DNA of 64,000 bases from Deltaproteobacteria bacterium (lineage in GTDB: Bacteria; Desulfobacterota; Desulfomonilia; UBA1062): positions 1-64,000 of the forward strand of contig JAKPDW010000086.1 in assembly GCA_029552245.1 (NCBI GenBank). The letters are read 5' to 3'. The notes under the pieces were generated by a model. That model saw only the letters and a program-made list of their open reading frames with translations. It was not told where the DNA came from and did not search any database. The position numbers were made by a program, and so were the translations under genes. Each line of letters starts with the position of its first letter. Within the stretch, counting starts at the first letter, position 1. Positions 39,659 through 47,616 of this stretch are shown in pieces.

Positions 39659-39759
39659 TTTTCCTCTGTCTTGTTCTAGGGTTCACTCTCGTGCGTGCGC
39701 TGGAACGTGGACGGTCACCGCGCGCATGGCGATGATACGCTGAGATAAGAGGAGGGATC

Positions 39760-40935
39760 ATGCAAGAGGTCGTCATAACCTCGGCCGCCAGGACCCCGAA
39801 CGGCGGTTTCAACGGCACCCTGGCTCACGTGGGGGCCACGAAACTGGGGGCCATAGTCATCGAGGAGGCGATTCGTCGCTCAGGCATCGAAAAGCACCTG
39901 GTCGACGAGGTCATCATGGGCATGGTGCTGCCCTGCGGTTACGGCCAGAACCCGGCCAGGCAGGCGGCCGTCATGGCCGGCCTCCCGTGGGAAGCCGGCT
40001 GCATCACCGTCAACAAGGTGTGCGGATCGGCCCTGAAGGCCGTAATGCTCGCTGCCCAGGCCATACGGTCGGGTGACGCCGAGGTGGTGGTCGCAGGCGG
40101 CATGGAAAACATGAGCATGGCCCCCTACTACCTGGAGAAGGCGCGGTTCGGGTACCGGATGGGGCCTGGGCAGATCCAGGACCACATGGTGCACGACGGG
40201 CTGTGGGACATCGTGAACGACTTCCACATGGGGATCTCGAACGAGCTGTGCTCGGAGAAGTACCACGTCACCCGTGAGGACCAGGACCGGTATGCGGAAC
40301 GTTCCTACAGGCTCGCCATGACCGCGATCGCCGGTGGGAAGTTTACGGAGGAGATCGTCCCGGTGAGCGTACCCCAGAGAAAGGGAGAACCGAAACTCTT
40401 CGCGGTGGACGAGTGCCCCAGGACCACCACCTACGAGCAGCTCGCCTCCATGCCGCCCGCGTTCAAGAAGGGAGGGCTCACCACGGCGGGCAACTCCTCG
40501 GTGATCTCGGACGGTGCTTCGGCCGTGGTGGTGATGTCCGAGAGGCGCGCGCGCGAGCTCGGGTGTCCCGTGCTCGCGCGCGTGGGCGCACAGGCCAGCG
40601 CAGGCATCGACATGAAATACGTGCTGGTGGCCCCCATCCTCGCGATACCGAAGGTGCTCGGGAAGGAGGGGATCGGCATCGGCGAGGTCGACCTCTTCGA
40701 GATCAACGAGGCATTCGCGGGTTCCACGGTGGCGGTCATCAGGGAACTCGGGATCGACATGGACAGGGTGAACGTCAACGGGGGCAGCGTGGCGCTCGGT
40801 CACCCCATCGGCTCGAGCGGCACCAGGGTGCTCGCCACCCTCCTGTACGAGATGATCCGTTCCGGAAAGAAGACCGGCGTCGCGAGCCTGTGCCTGGGTG
40901 GAGGGGAAGCGGTGGCGCTGGTGGTCACGAGGTGA
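39760..40935 (+). CDS. acetyl-CoA C-acetyltransferase (thiolase)
   Basis: A 391-residue thiolase that condenses two acetyl-CoA or cleaves acetoacetyl-CoA. The acyl-accepting cysteine lies in NKVCGSALKAVMLAAQAI, the second active site in SVALGHPIGSSGTRV, and the C-terminal cysteine in SLCLGGGEAVALV. GAGGAGGG precedes the ATG. The 3-hydroxyacyl-CoA dehydrogenase gene follows after 17 bases, so the two form a C4 acyl-CoA module, usable for beta-oxidation-type butyrate or crotonyl-CoA breakdown or for synthesis. Direction cannot be told from sequence. Confidence 0.94.
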   Translation: MQEVVITSAARTPNGGFNGTLAHVGATKLGAIVIEEAIRRSGIEKHLVDEVIMGMVLPCGYGQNPARQAAVMAGLPWEAGCITVNKVCGSALKAVMLAAQAIRSGDAEVVVAGGMENMSMAPYYLEKARFGYRMGPGQIQDHMVHDGLWDIVNDFHMGISNELCSEKYHVTREDQDRYAERSYRLAMTAIAGGKFTEEIVPVSVPQRKGEPKLFAVDECPRTTTYEQLASMPPAFKKGGLTTAGNSSVISDGASAVVVMSERRARELGCPVLARVGAQASAGIDMKYVLVAPILAIPKVLGKEGIGIGEVDLFEINEAFAGSTVAVIRELGIDMDRVNVNGGSVALGHPIGSSGTRVLATLLYEMIRSGKKTGVASLCLGGGEAVALVVTR

Positions 40936-40952
40936 AAGGAGGAGTTCTCCCC

Positions 40953-41813
40953 ATGGAAATCAAGGATATCAAGACGATAGGGGTCGTAGGCTCGGGCCAG
41001 ATGGGAAGCGGTATCGCCCAGGTCTCAGCGGCCGCTGGCTTCCGGGTCATCATGAACGACATCGGCGAGCATCTCGTGAAGAAGGGTCTCGGGGTGATCG
41101 AAAAGAACCTGGGAAGGCAGCTCGAGAAGGGCTCGATCTCCAGGCAGGAGTTTGACACGATCCTCGGCCGCATCGCCTTGAGCACGAACCTGCCCGACAT
41201 GAAGGAGGCGGACGTGGTGATCGAGGCCGCCACCGAAGACCAGGTCATGAAGTTCAGGATATTCTCCGAGCTCGACTCCGTGTGCCCCGAGCACACGATC
41301 CTCGCCTCCAACACCTCGTCCATCCCCATAGGCAGGATCGCGGCACAGACCAAGAGGCCCGGCAAGGTCATCGGGATGCACTTCATGAACCCAGTGCCGG
41401 TGATGAAGCTCTGCGAGATCATAAGGGGCCTGGCAACGACCGAGGAGACCTTCCGCCTCACGTGGGACCTCGCCGGAGTCCTCGGAAAGACACCGGCCGA
41501 GGCGAACGACTACCCGGGGTTCATCTCCAACAGGATCCTCATGCCCATGATCAACGAGGCCGTCTACTGCCTCTACCACGGGGTGGGGACCAGGGAATCC
41601 ATAGACACGGTCATGAAGCTCGGCATGAACCATCCCATGGGACCGCTCGCCCTGGCTGACCTCATAGGCCTTGACACCTGCCTGGCCATCATGGAGACCC
41701 TCTACCAGGGGTTCTGCGACTCCAAGTACCGGCCCTGCCCCCTGCTGCGCAGGTACGTCGAGGCCGGGTGGCTGGGCAGAAAGACGAAGAAGGGATTCTA
41801 CGATTACGATTGA
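40953..41813 (+). CDS. hbd: 3-hydroxybutyryl-CoA dehydrogenase
   Basis: The 286-residue enzyme oxidises 3-hydroxybutyryl-CoA to acetoacetyl-CoA with NAD(P). It has the Rossmann motif IGVVGSGQMGSGIAQVSAAA, catalytic His/Glu region ASNTSSIPIGRIA with GMHFMNPVPVMKLCEII, and C-terminal GFISNRILMPMINEAV and GMNHPMGPLALADLIGLD. AAAGGAGG before ATG 40953 is close to ideal. It is the second gene after thiolase. NAD or NADP preference is not assigned. Confidence 0.94.
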   Translation: MEIKDIKTIGVVGSGQMGSGIAQVSAAAGFRVIMNDIGEHLVKKGLGVIEKNLGRQLEKGSISRQEFDTILGRIALSTNLPDMKEADVVIEAATEDQVMKFRIFSELDSVCPEHTILASNTSSIPIGRIAAQTKRPGKVIGMHFMNPVPVMKLCEIIRGLATTEETFRLTWDLAGVLGKTPAEANDYPGFISNRILMPMINEAVYCLYHGVGTRESIDTVMKLGMNHPMGPLALADLIGLDTCLAIMETLYQGFCDSKYRPCPLLRRYVEAGWLGRKTKKGFYDYD

Positions 41814-42083
41814 ATCCCTGCACGGAGAACCCTATGTTGGAACCGGTGCGTATGGGCGGCAGGGGCAGCACCGCCGTCGAGGAGTGCGGTGTGTCGGGCC
41901 CAAGCCCACGGCATGGGTCACCCCTTGCCTGCACCCACGACGCCGCCCGGGGGAGAGGTTCGGCATGCACAAGGGTGGTGAGGACTCTGTGCGGTTGAAG
42001 ACAGTGTCGTTCTCCCGCATCCCCGGCTGAAGGACCGATGGGGATGTGGTCCTCGAGGGTTCATACAAAGACTCGCCTGTGGG

Positions 42084-43184
42084 ATGCCTTGCATGAGAGT
42101 GACACCGATAGCCGCCGTCGCGTTCTCCGCGATCCTCCTTGCCTCCTTTGTCTTGTGCCGGGGCCAAGGAGAGGTTCCTGAAGCACTCGACATGACAGGG
42201 GGGCACGCAGGCGTGTACGACCTCGAGACCATTGCCGCACGCAAGGTCCACCATGCTGACGGCATGTTTCTGAACCCCTTCTCCGACGAGCCGTTCCACA
42301 GGCGTTCCTTCGGCCAGATCCTCAGGTGGAAGCTCTTTTCCAAGAACCGCTTCGAGGATGAGTACGCCAGGGAACGGGTCAGGCCGGTCAGCATCGACTG
42401 GGCCAAGGTGCTCTCACGCTCCTCGACCAGCGTCACGTGGATCAACCACGCCTGCGTCCTGGTGAGCGACAACGGGTCCAGGCTCATCATCGATCCCGTC
42501 TTCTTCGGCCTCTTCTGGCCGATAAAGGACTTCAGCCCCATCGCCTTCGACGTCTCGTCCATGCCCACGGTGGATGTCGTTCTCGTGACCCACGGCCACT
42601 ACGATCATCTGGACATCGATTCGCTCCTGGCGCTGAAGAGGGGCGATCCTGTCTACCTCGTTCCCCTCGGGTTCAAGGGGCTCCTCGCACAGCACGGCAT
42701 GAACCGGGTCATGGAGATGGACTGGTTCGACACCGCGAGCGCAGGGGGGTTCCACGTCACCTTCCTGCCGGCCAACCACTGGACCATGCGAAGCATCATC
42801 GAGGGGCCGAACAGGGCCCTGTGGGGCTCTTTCCTCGTCAAGACCCCTTCGGGCAAGACCATCTACTTTTCCGGCGACACCGCCTATTTCAAGGCATTCG
42901 ACCAGATAGGCAGGCTCGGGGCCATCGACCTCGCCGTGTTCAATGTGGGCGCCTACGAACCCCGATGGTTCATGAAGCGCTCGCACCTCGACCCGGAAGA
43001 GGCCGTCAGGGCGTTCAGAGAGCTCGGGGCGAAGAAGTTCCTCGCCGTGCACTGGGGGACCTTCAGGCTCGGGGACGAGCCGGTGTTCAAACCCGGTCAA
43101 GACATACGGCGGGTCATGGCCGAGCAGGGCCTCGCCGACCGGCTCGTCGACCTGGACCACGCAGGGACCTTCATCCTCGAGTGA
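42084..43184 (+). CDS. exported MBL-fold metallohydrolase (NAPE-PLD/UlaG-like)
   Basis: A 366-residue metallo-beta-lactamase-fold protein with an N-terminal hydrophobic segment (IAAVAFSAILLASFVLC), probably a signal peptide or anchor. The metal site is VTHGHYDHLDID (HxHxDH), with ANHWTMRS, the bridging Asp in YFSGDTAYFKAF and a final VHWGTFRLGDEP. The overall pattern, including WINHACVLV before the first motif, matches NAPE-phospholipase-D-like hydrolases, which cleave phosphodiester bonds in lipids. ATG 42093 is an alternative start; neither has a good ribosome-binding site. Substrate unknown. Confidence 0.82.
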   Translation: MPCMRVTPIAAVAFSAILLASFVLCRGQGEVPEALDMTGGHAGVYDLETIAARKVHHADGMFLNPFSDEPFHRRSFGQILRWKLFSKNRFEDEYARERVRPVSIDWAKVLSRSSTSVTWINHACVLVSDNGSRLIIDPVFFGLFWPIKDFSPIAFDVSSMPTVDVVLVTHGHYDHLDIDSLLALKRGDPVYLVPLGFKGLLAQHGMNRVMEMDWFDTASAGGFHVTFLPANHWTMRSIIEGPNRALWGSFLVKTPSGKTIYFSGDTAYFKAFDQIGRLGAIDLAVFNVGAYEPRWFMKRSHLDPEEAVRAFRELGAKKFLAVHWGTFRLGDEPVFKPGQDIRRVMAEQGLADRLVDLDHAGTFILE

Positions 43185-43348
43185 CTGAAAGCCCGAGGGT
43201 GTCGAGGCGTGTCTCCCCGTTCGTGCGTGCAGTTCGACGTGCGCCTGGGGCGAAAGACAACCCGAAGGCGTCCAGACGCGTGCGCCCAGGGGCCGCTCCC
43301 CTCGACCCCCATGCTCCACTCTCGTTGCAGAGTCCCGCACCCCGGCCT

Positions 43349-44968
43349 TCAGACGGGCATGTTTCCGTGCTTCTTCGGGTAGGTGGGCCTCTTCCTCTTG
43401 GTCGAGAGGAAGGCAAAGGCCTTCACGAGCACCCTCCTCGTTTCCCCGGGCTCGATCACGTCGTTGATGAAGGGGTTGTAGGACGCCTCGCGCAACGGGT
43501 TCGCATACCTGTCCTCGTACTCCCTCATGAGGGCCGCCCGCGTCTCCTCCGGGTTCGGCGCCTTGGCGATCGCCTCGCCGAAGAAGAGCTCGACCGACGC
43601 CTTGGCACCCATGACCCCGAGCTCGGTGATCGGCCAGTAGAACATCATGTCCGTGCCGGCCTGCGCCGGTATCACACCCATCCCGAGGTTGCCGCCGCCG
43701 TAGGCCTTTCTCAGGACCAGCCCCACCCTCGGGACGGTCGACTCGCACAGCGCGTAGAGCACCTTTGCGCCGTGCCGGATGATCCCCCGGTGCTCCTGGT
43801 CTTTGCCCGGGAGGTAGGCCGAGGTGTCCACGAGGAGCAGGATGGGGATGTTGAAGCAGTCGCAGAACCGCATGAATCGTGTCTGCTTGTCGGAGCTGTC
43901 GACCGTGAGGCTGCCGGCCAGGCAGGAAGGCTGGTTCGCCACGACGCCCACCACCTCGCCGGCCAGCCTCCCGAAGCCCACCACGATCTCGCAGGCGAAC
44001 TCGGGCTTGACCTCGAAAAACCTGCCTGCATCCACGATGCACGCGATCGCGTCGCGCACGTCGTATGCCTTCGATGCGTCCGAGGGCACGATATCCATGA
44101 GCTCGTCGGTGGGCCTCTCCGGGTCGTCCCCGAGGTCCAGGTAAGGCGGCCGTTCATCGGCGTTCTGCGGGAGATACGTCATGAGCTCCCTGATCCCTGC
44201 CAGCAGGTCCTGCTCCGAGGCGAACCTCCCGTCCGCCACCCCTGAGAGTACGCAATGCACCCCAGCGCCGCCGAGGTCCTCCTTGGAGAGCTCCTCTCCC
44301 GTGACCGCCTTCACGATGGCGGGTCCGGTTATGAACATGTGGCTCTTCTTGTCCACCATGAAGATGAAGTCGGTGAGTGCCGGTGAGTACACCGAGATCC
44401 CCGCGCAACTCCCCATGATCCCGGATACCTGCGGTATGACGCCGGATGCCTGGGTGTTCGGGAAGAAGACCGCACCGCCATGCTTCTCCATGGCCTCCCC
44501 GAACACGCTGCGCGAGGTGCCCATGTCCGGTATACGGGCGCCCGGCGACTCGTGCAGGCCGATGAAGGGGACCCCCATCTGGAGCGCCCACTCGATCGTG
44601 CGGTACATCTTGAACCCGTGCATGGGCCCTATAGAGCCGCCCTTGACCGTCGAGTCCTGGGCGTAGACGCACACCGGCCTGCCGTGTATCGTGCCGTGGC
44701 CCGCCACGAGCCCGTCGCACGGGAGCCCTTCCAGGTGGCCGATCACGAGGTTGTGCTCCACGAACGTGTCGTCGTCGAGGAGGAGATCTATGCGCTCCCT
44801 GGCCGTGAGCCTCCCGGATGCGTGCAACGCGTCGACCTTCTCCTTCCCGCCCCCTTTAAGCGCCGAGTTCTTTACCGTGCGCAGCCTGTCCAACGCTCGA
44901 GCATACTTCTCGTCCATGTCCGACAACCTTTCAAAGCTTGGCGCCTTCATACCCGTCATGCCCGTCAT
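43349..44968 (-). CDS. acyl-CoA carboxyltransferase subunit (methylmalonyl/propionyl-CoA type, 12S-like)
   Basis: A 539-residue homodimer-type carboxyltransferase subunit. Conserved parts are GRLTARERIDLLLDDDTFVE, the first oxyanion region around GSCAGISVYSPALTDFIFMV, and the second around RKAYGGGNLGMGVIPAQAGTD. It matches propionyl-CoA carboxylase beta, methylmalonyl-CoA decarboxylase alpha and the 12S subunit of transcarboxylase. Its ATG overlaps (ATGA) the end of a fused 5S-biotin gene, which favours transcarboxylase: carboxyl transfer between methylmalonyl-CoA and pyruvate. No biotin carboxylase or membrane pump subunit is nearby. Acyl-CoA specificity is inferred. Confidence 0.88.
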   Translation of the reverse strand: MTGMTGMKAPSFERLSDMDEKYARALDRLRTVKNSALKGGGKEKVDALHASGRLTARERIDLLLDDDTFVEHNLVIGHLEGLPCDGLVAGHGTIHGRPVCVYAQDSTVKGGSIGPMHGFKMYRTIEWALQMGVPFIGLHESPGARIPDMGTSRSVFGEAMEKHGGAVFFPNTQASGVIPQVSGIMGSCAGISVYSPALTDFIFMVDKKSHMFITGPAIVKAVTGEELSKEDLGGAGVHCVLSGVADGRFASEQDLLAGIRELMTYLPQNADERPPYLDLGDDPERPTDELMDIVPSDASKAYDVRDAIACIVDAGRFFEVKPEFACEIVVGFGRLAGEVVGVVANQPSCLAGSLTVDSSDKQTRFMRFCDCFNIPILLLVDTSAYLPGKDQEHRGIIRHGAKVLYALCESTVPRVGLVLRKAYGGGNLGMGVIPAQAGTDMMFYWPITELGVMGAKASVELFFGEAIAKAPNPEETRAALMREYEDRYANPLREASYNPFINDVIEPGETRRVLVKAFAFLSTKRKRPTYPKKHGNMPV

Positions 44969-47040
44969 GGTGCGGACACCACGGCGAGCACGTCCCCCTT
45001 CTTCGCCGCCTGCCCCTCTCTCATGCAGATCTTCTTCACCACGCCGTCACTGGGCGCCGTAATGAAGTTCTCCATCTTCATGGCCTCGAGGACCACGAGC
45101 ACGTCCCCTTTCGCAACGCGCTCACCCTCGCCGAGGACGTACCTGACCACCATCCCGGGCATGGGCGCCGTCACCGGGGTGTCACCGTCGCCGGGGGAGC
45201 CTGGAGCCTCACCGCCCGTGCCCTCCCTTGCGACGCCTTCCTCGTTTCGCACCTCGTGTCTGACGTGCACCGGGTCTGCGGGAAGCCCCCTCTTCTCCCT
45301 CAGCTCGAGACCCGGCCTCTGCGAGCCCCCCCTGGATACGAGACCGCCTGCAGGATGTGCGACCTGCTCGAGCGCGAACTCGACGCATTGCCCGTCCACG
45401 TACAGCCTGTACCTCGTCGCCCCGACCGGGAAGCCGGCATTTTCATCCCGTCTCGGTCCGCCCAACCCCTCCTGGACATCCCTTCTCAGGCTGTCTCCTC
45501 CTGTGCACTTTCCCTCCGCGGCGTCCTTTCCCTGAGCCGGGGGCGGTCCTTGCCGGCTGGGCATGGATGTCCCCTCGCCTGTCACCTCGGCGGGGATCTC
45601 CTCGAGCCCGTACTTCCACCTGAGGAACCTCTTGCCGGTGGTCGGGTACAGGGCGTAGACGAGCACGTCGTCGATGTCGCGGGCAAGGCCGGCGGTCTCC
45701 TCGCGCGCCTTTTCGAGCTCCGGCTCCAGTATGTCCGCCGGCCTGACATGAATGGGGGTCGATCCCCTCGGGTGGTCCTTGAGCGCCTTCGTCCTCACCT
45801 GTTCGTCGATCGGCGCGGGTGTCTTCCCGTAGAGGCCGTAACAGAGGTCCTTCACCTGGGCGGTGATCATGGAGTAGCGTTCGCCCGGCTTGTCGAAGAG
45901 GACGTTGTTGACCGCCTGGATACCTACGATCTGGCTCGTGGGCGTGACGAGGGGGACCTGGCCCAGGTCTTTGCGGACCCTCGGGAGTTCGCCGTAGACA
46001 TCCTTGAGCCTGGGCAGGGCGTCCATCTCCCTGAGCTGGTTCACGAGGTTGGAGATCATGCCCCCGGGTATCTGGTGCAAAAGGACGTTCGCGTCCACGA
46101 TGGAGGTGCGGTCATCGAGGAGGTGACGGTATGTTCGCGACACCTCCTCGAGGAGCTCGCTGCACTCGCTCAACAGCCCGAGATCCAGCCCGCAGGCCCT
46201 GCTCGTGTTCATGAGCGTCACGACCAGGGGCTCCACCGCGGGGTGCGACGACCGGTACGCCCACGCCGACAGGCAGGTATCCACGATGTCGACCCCTGCC
46301 TCCACGGCCTTGAGCAAGCTCATGTCCGCCATGCCGGAGGTGAAGTGGCTGTGAAAGTGGATGGGCACCCTGACCCTCTCCTTGAGCGCCTTCACCAGGA
46401 CGTATGCATCGTAGGGCGAGATCAGCCCCGCCATATCCTTGATGCAGACGCTGTCGGCCCCCATGTCCTCGAGCTCTTTCGCCTTGTCGAGGTAGTATTC
46501 GAGCGTGTAGACCTCGCCGCCCATGCGCCTCTCGGTGAGCGAGTAGCAGATGGCGCCCTGGAAGTGCTTGCCGTGTTCCTTGACCACCCTCACGACGGTC
46601 TCGAAGTTGCGGAAATCGTTGAGCGCGTCGAATATCCTGAAGATGTCGATCCCGTTGATGCAGCAGCGCTCCACGAAGGCCTCGGCCACGTCGTCCGGGT
46701 AGTTCCTGTACCCCACGAGATTCTGTCCCCTGAGCAGCATGGAGAACGGTGTCCTGCCCATGTGCCTCTTCAGGACCCTGATCCGTTCCCACGGGTCCTC
46801 CCCGAGGAACCTATGCATGGTGTCGAAGGTGGCGCCTCCCCAGACCTCCATCGAGTGGAAACCCACCCTGTCCATCTTCTCGGCGATCACCAGGAGGTCT
46901 TGTGTGCGGACGCGCGTGGCGAAGATGGACTGGTGAGCGTCCCTGAACGTCACGTCCTGGATCTTGAGCGGGTTCGTGGGGCGTACCTCCCCCCACTGGC
47001 TGATCTTTGCCACCAGGGTGCCATGTCTCGTCGTCTTCAC
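44965..47040 (-). CDS. fused transcarboxylase 5S / oxaloacetate decarboxylase alpha-type subunit with biotin carrier domain
   Basis: This 691-residue protein has a carboxyltransferase barrel first: TFRDAHQSIFATRVR, ADSVCIKDMAGLISPYDA (lysine expected to be carbamylated) and HFHSHFTSGMADMSLLKA (metal histidines). A poorly conserved linker follows at ~residues 510-620, then a biotinyl domain with the EAMKMEN site near residue 660. Such proteins move CO2 between pyruvate/oxaloacetate and biotin. With the downstream 12S-like subunit the pair resembles methylmalonyl-CoA:pyruvate transcarboxylase with 5S and 1.3S fused. GTG 47040 is preferred because AGGGGGG lies six bases before it; a TTG at 47058 is the longer option. 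A near-perfect sigma-54 promoter lies ~80 bases upstream. Confidence 0.88.
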   Translation of the reverse strand: MKTTRHGTLVAKISQWGEVRPTNPLKIQDVTFRDAHQSIFATRVRTQDLLVIAEKMDRVGFHSMEVWGGATFDTMHRFLGEDPWERIRVLKRHMGRTPFSMLLRGQNLVGYRNYPDDVAEAFVERCCINGIDIFRIFDALNDFRNFETVVRVVKEHGKHFQGAICYSLTERRMGGEVYTLEYYLDKAKELEDMGADSVCIKDMAGLISPYDAYVLVKALKERVRVPIHFHSHFTSGMADMSLLKAVEAGVDIVDTCLSAWAYRSSHPAVEPLVVTLMNTSRACGLDLGLLSECSELLEEVSRTYRHLLDDRTSIVDANVLLHQIPGGMISNLVNQLREMDALPRLKDVYGELPRVRKDLGQVPLVTPTSQIVGIQAVNNVLFDKPGERYSMITAQVKDLCYGLYGKTPAPIDEQVRTKALKDHPRGSTPIHVRPADILEPELEKAREETAGLARDIDDVLVYALYPTTGKRFLRWKYGLEEIPAEVTGEGTSMPSRQGPPPAQGKDAAEGKCTGGDSLRRDVQEGLGGPRRDENAGFPVGATRYRLYVDGQCVEFALEQVAHPAGGLVSRGGSQRPGLELREKRGLPADPVHVRHEVRNEEGVAREGTGGEAPGSPGDGDTPVTAPMPGMVVRYVLGEGERVAKGDVLVVLEAMKMENFITAPSDGVVKKICMREGQAAKKGDVLAVVSAP

Positions 47041-47133
47041 CGCGACCCCCCTGTTCAATCACACCGTGTGATCGGGAGGGCTTGCGGCCGCGCCGTGCCC
47101 ACGTGGCCGCGCCCACCCCCTGACAGCCTGGAC

Positions 47134-47149
47134 AGCAATATGGGTGCCA
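47134..47149 (-). promoter_or_regulatory. sigma-54 promoter of the transcarboxylase operon
   Basis: On the minus strand the site reads TGGCACCCATATTGCT, matching TGGCAC-N5-TTGCW at every defined base. Transcription would begin near 47123, with an ~80-base leader to GTG 47040. It is the best consensus match in the window. Confidence 0.8.
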
Positions 47150-47398
47150 CGGCATCGCACCCTGTATCATATTGTTATTCTTTTTGATTTTTAGAGGGTT
47201 GCTGCCGCCCCGGCCCATCCCCCTGGTGCGGCCATGACCCCGAAGCGCTTCTCATCGGGCGCAACATATTGTTCTTACAGGCGATCCTGCAGGATGGAAC
47301 CGACAGGCGACAAGGTGGGACACTTTCGGGCAACCACCGCCATCGTTCTTGGGCCGGGCAGGATGCCATCTGCAGGTGGGGGACCCCACGAAAAGGCC

Positions 47399-47497
47399 AA
47401 GCATGCAGGCCAGCATGGATGACGTGTGCCCTTGCGCCACGGCCGGAACGCACGCGTCACCGAGAAAAAGGAAAGCATGCAGGACTGCATGGGTGAC
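47399..47497. repeat. two 25-base hairpin-forming repeats
   Basis: Copies at 47399-47423 and 47473-47497 share AAGCATGCAGG, GCATGG and TGAC with four mismatches. Each folds: CATGC-AGGCCA-GCATG in the first, CATGCA-GGAC-TGCATG in the second. They lie ~280-380 bases upstream of the transcarboxylase promoter and ~120-220 bases past the FadL-type gene's stop. Confidence 0.45.
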
Positions 47498-47616
47498 CGA
47501 TCAGCCCCGACAACCCGGACATCTCGAACCGGCCTCAATGGACGAGGCCGAGCCGCTCTCTCGATGCCCACCCGGCCGATGCAGGCCCGTTCCGAGCTCT
47601 AAAGGGGCGTCCCGGT

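Larger units (their letters stand above)
39431..39759. other. gap between eno and the thiolase gene
   Basis: 329 bases holding the eno terminator (39445-39474), a pyrimidine-rich tract to ~39600, and a moderate sigma-54 match (39643-39658), listed separately. No ORF is supported. Confidence 0.45.
47041..47616. other. 576-base gap between the transcarboxylase operon and the FadL-type gene
   Basis: Besides the sigma-54 promoter (47134-47149) it contains the 12-base palindrome ATCCTGCAGGAT (47284-47295), ~160-170 bases upstream of the inferred start, and two 25-base hairpin-forming repeats (47399-47497). ORFs here lack ribosome-binding sites and overlap these repeats, so no gene is called. Confidence 0.45.

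Noticed and set aside
41924-41939. Sigma-54-like TGGGTCACCCCTTGCC upstream of the MBL-fold gene
   Set aside because: Spacing is right, but the -24 box is TGGGT and the last -12 base is C; the distance to the gene is long, so chance is likely.
47234-47571. Several short ORFs in the gap upstream of the transcarboxylase operon
   Set aside because: They overlap the hairpin repeats on both strands, lack ribosome-binding sites and have no host codon pattern.
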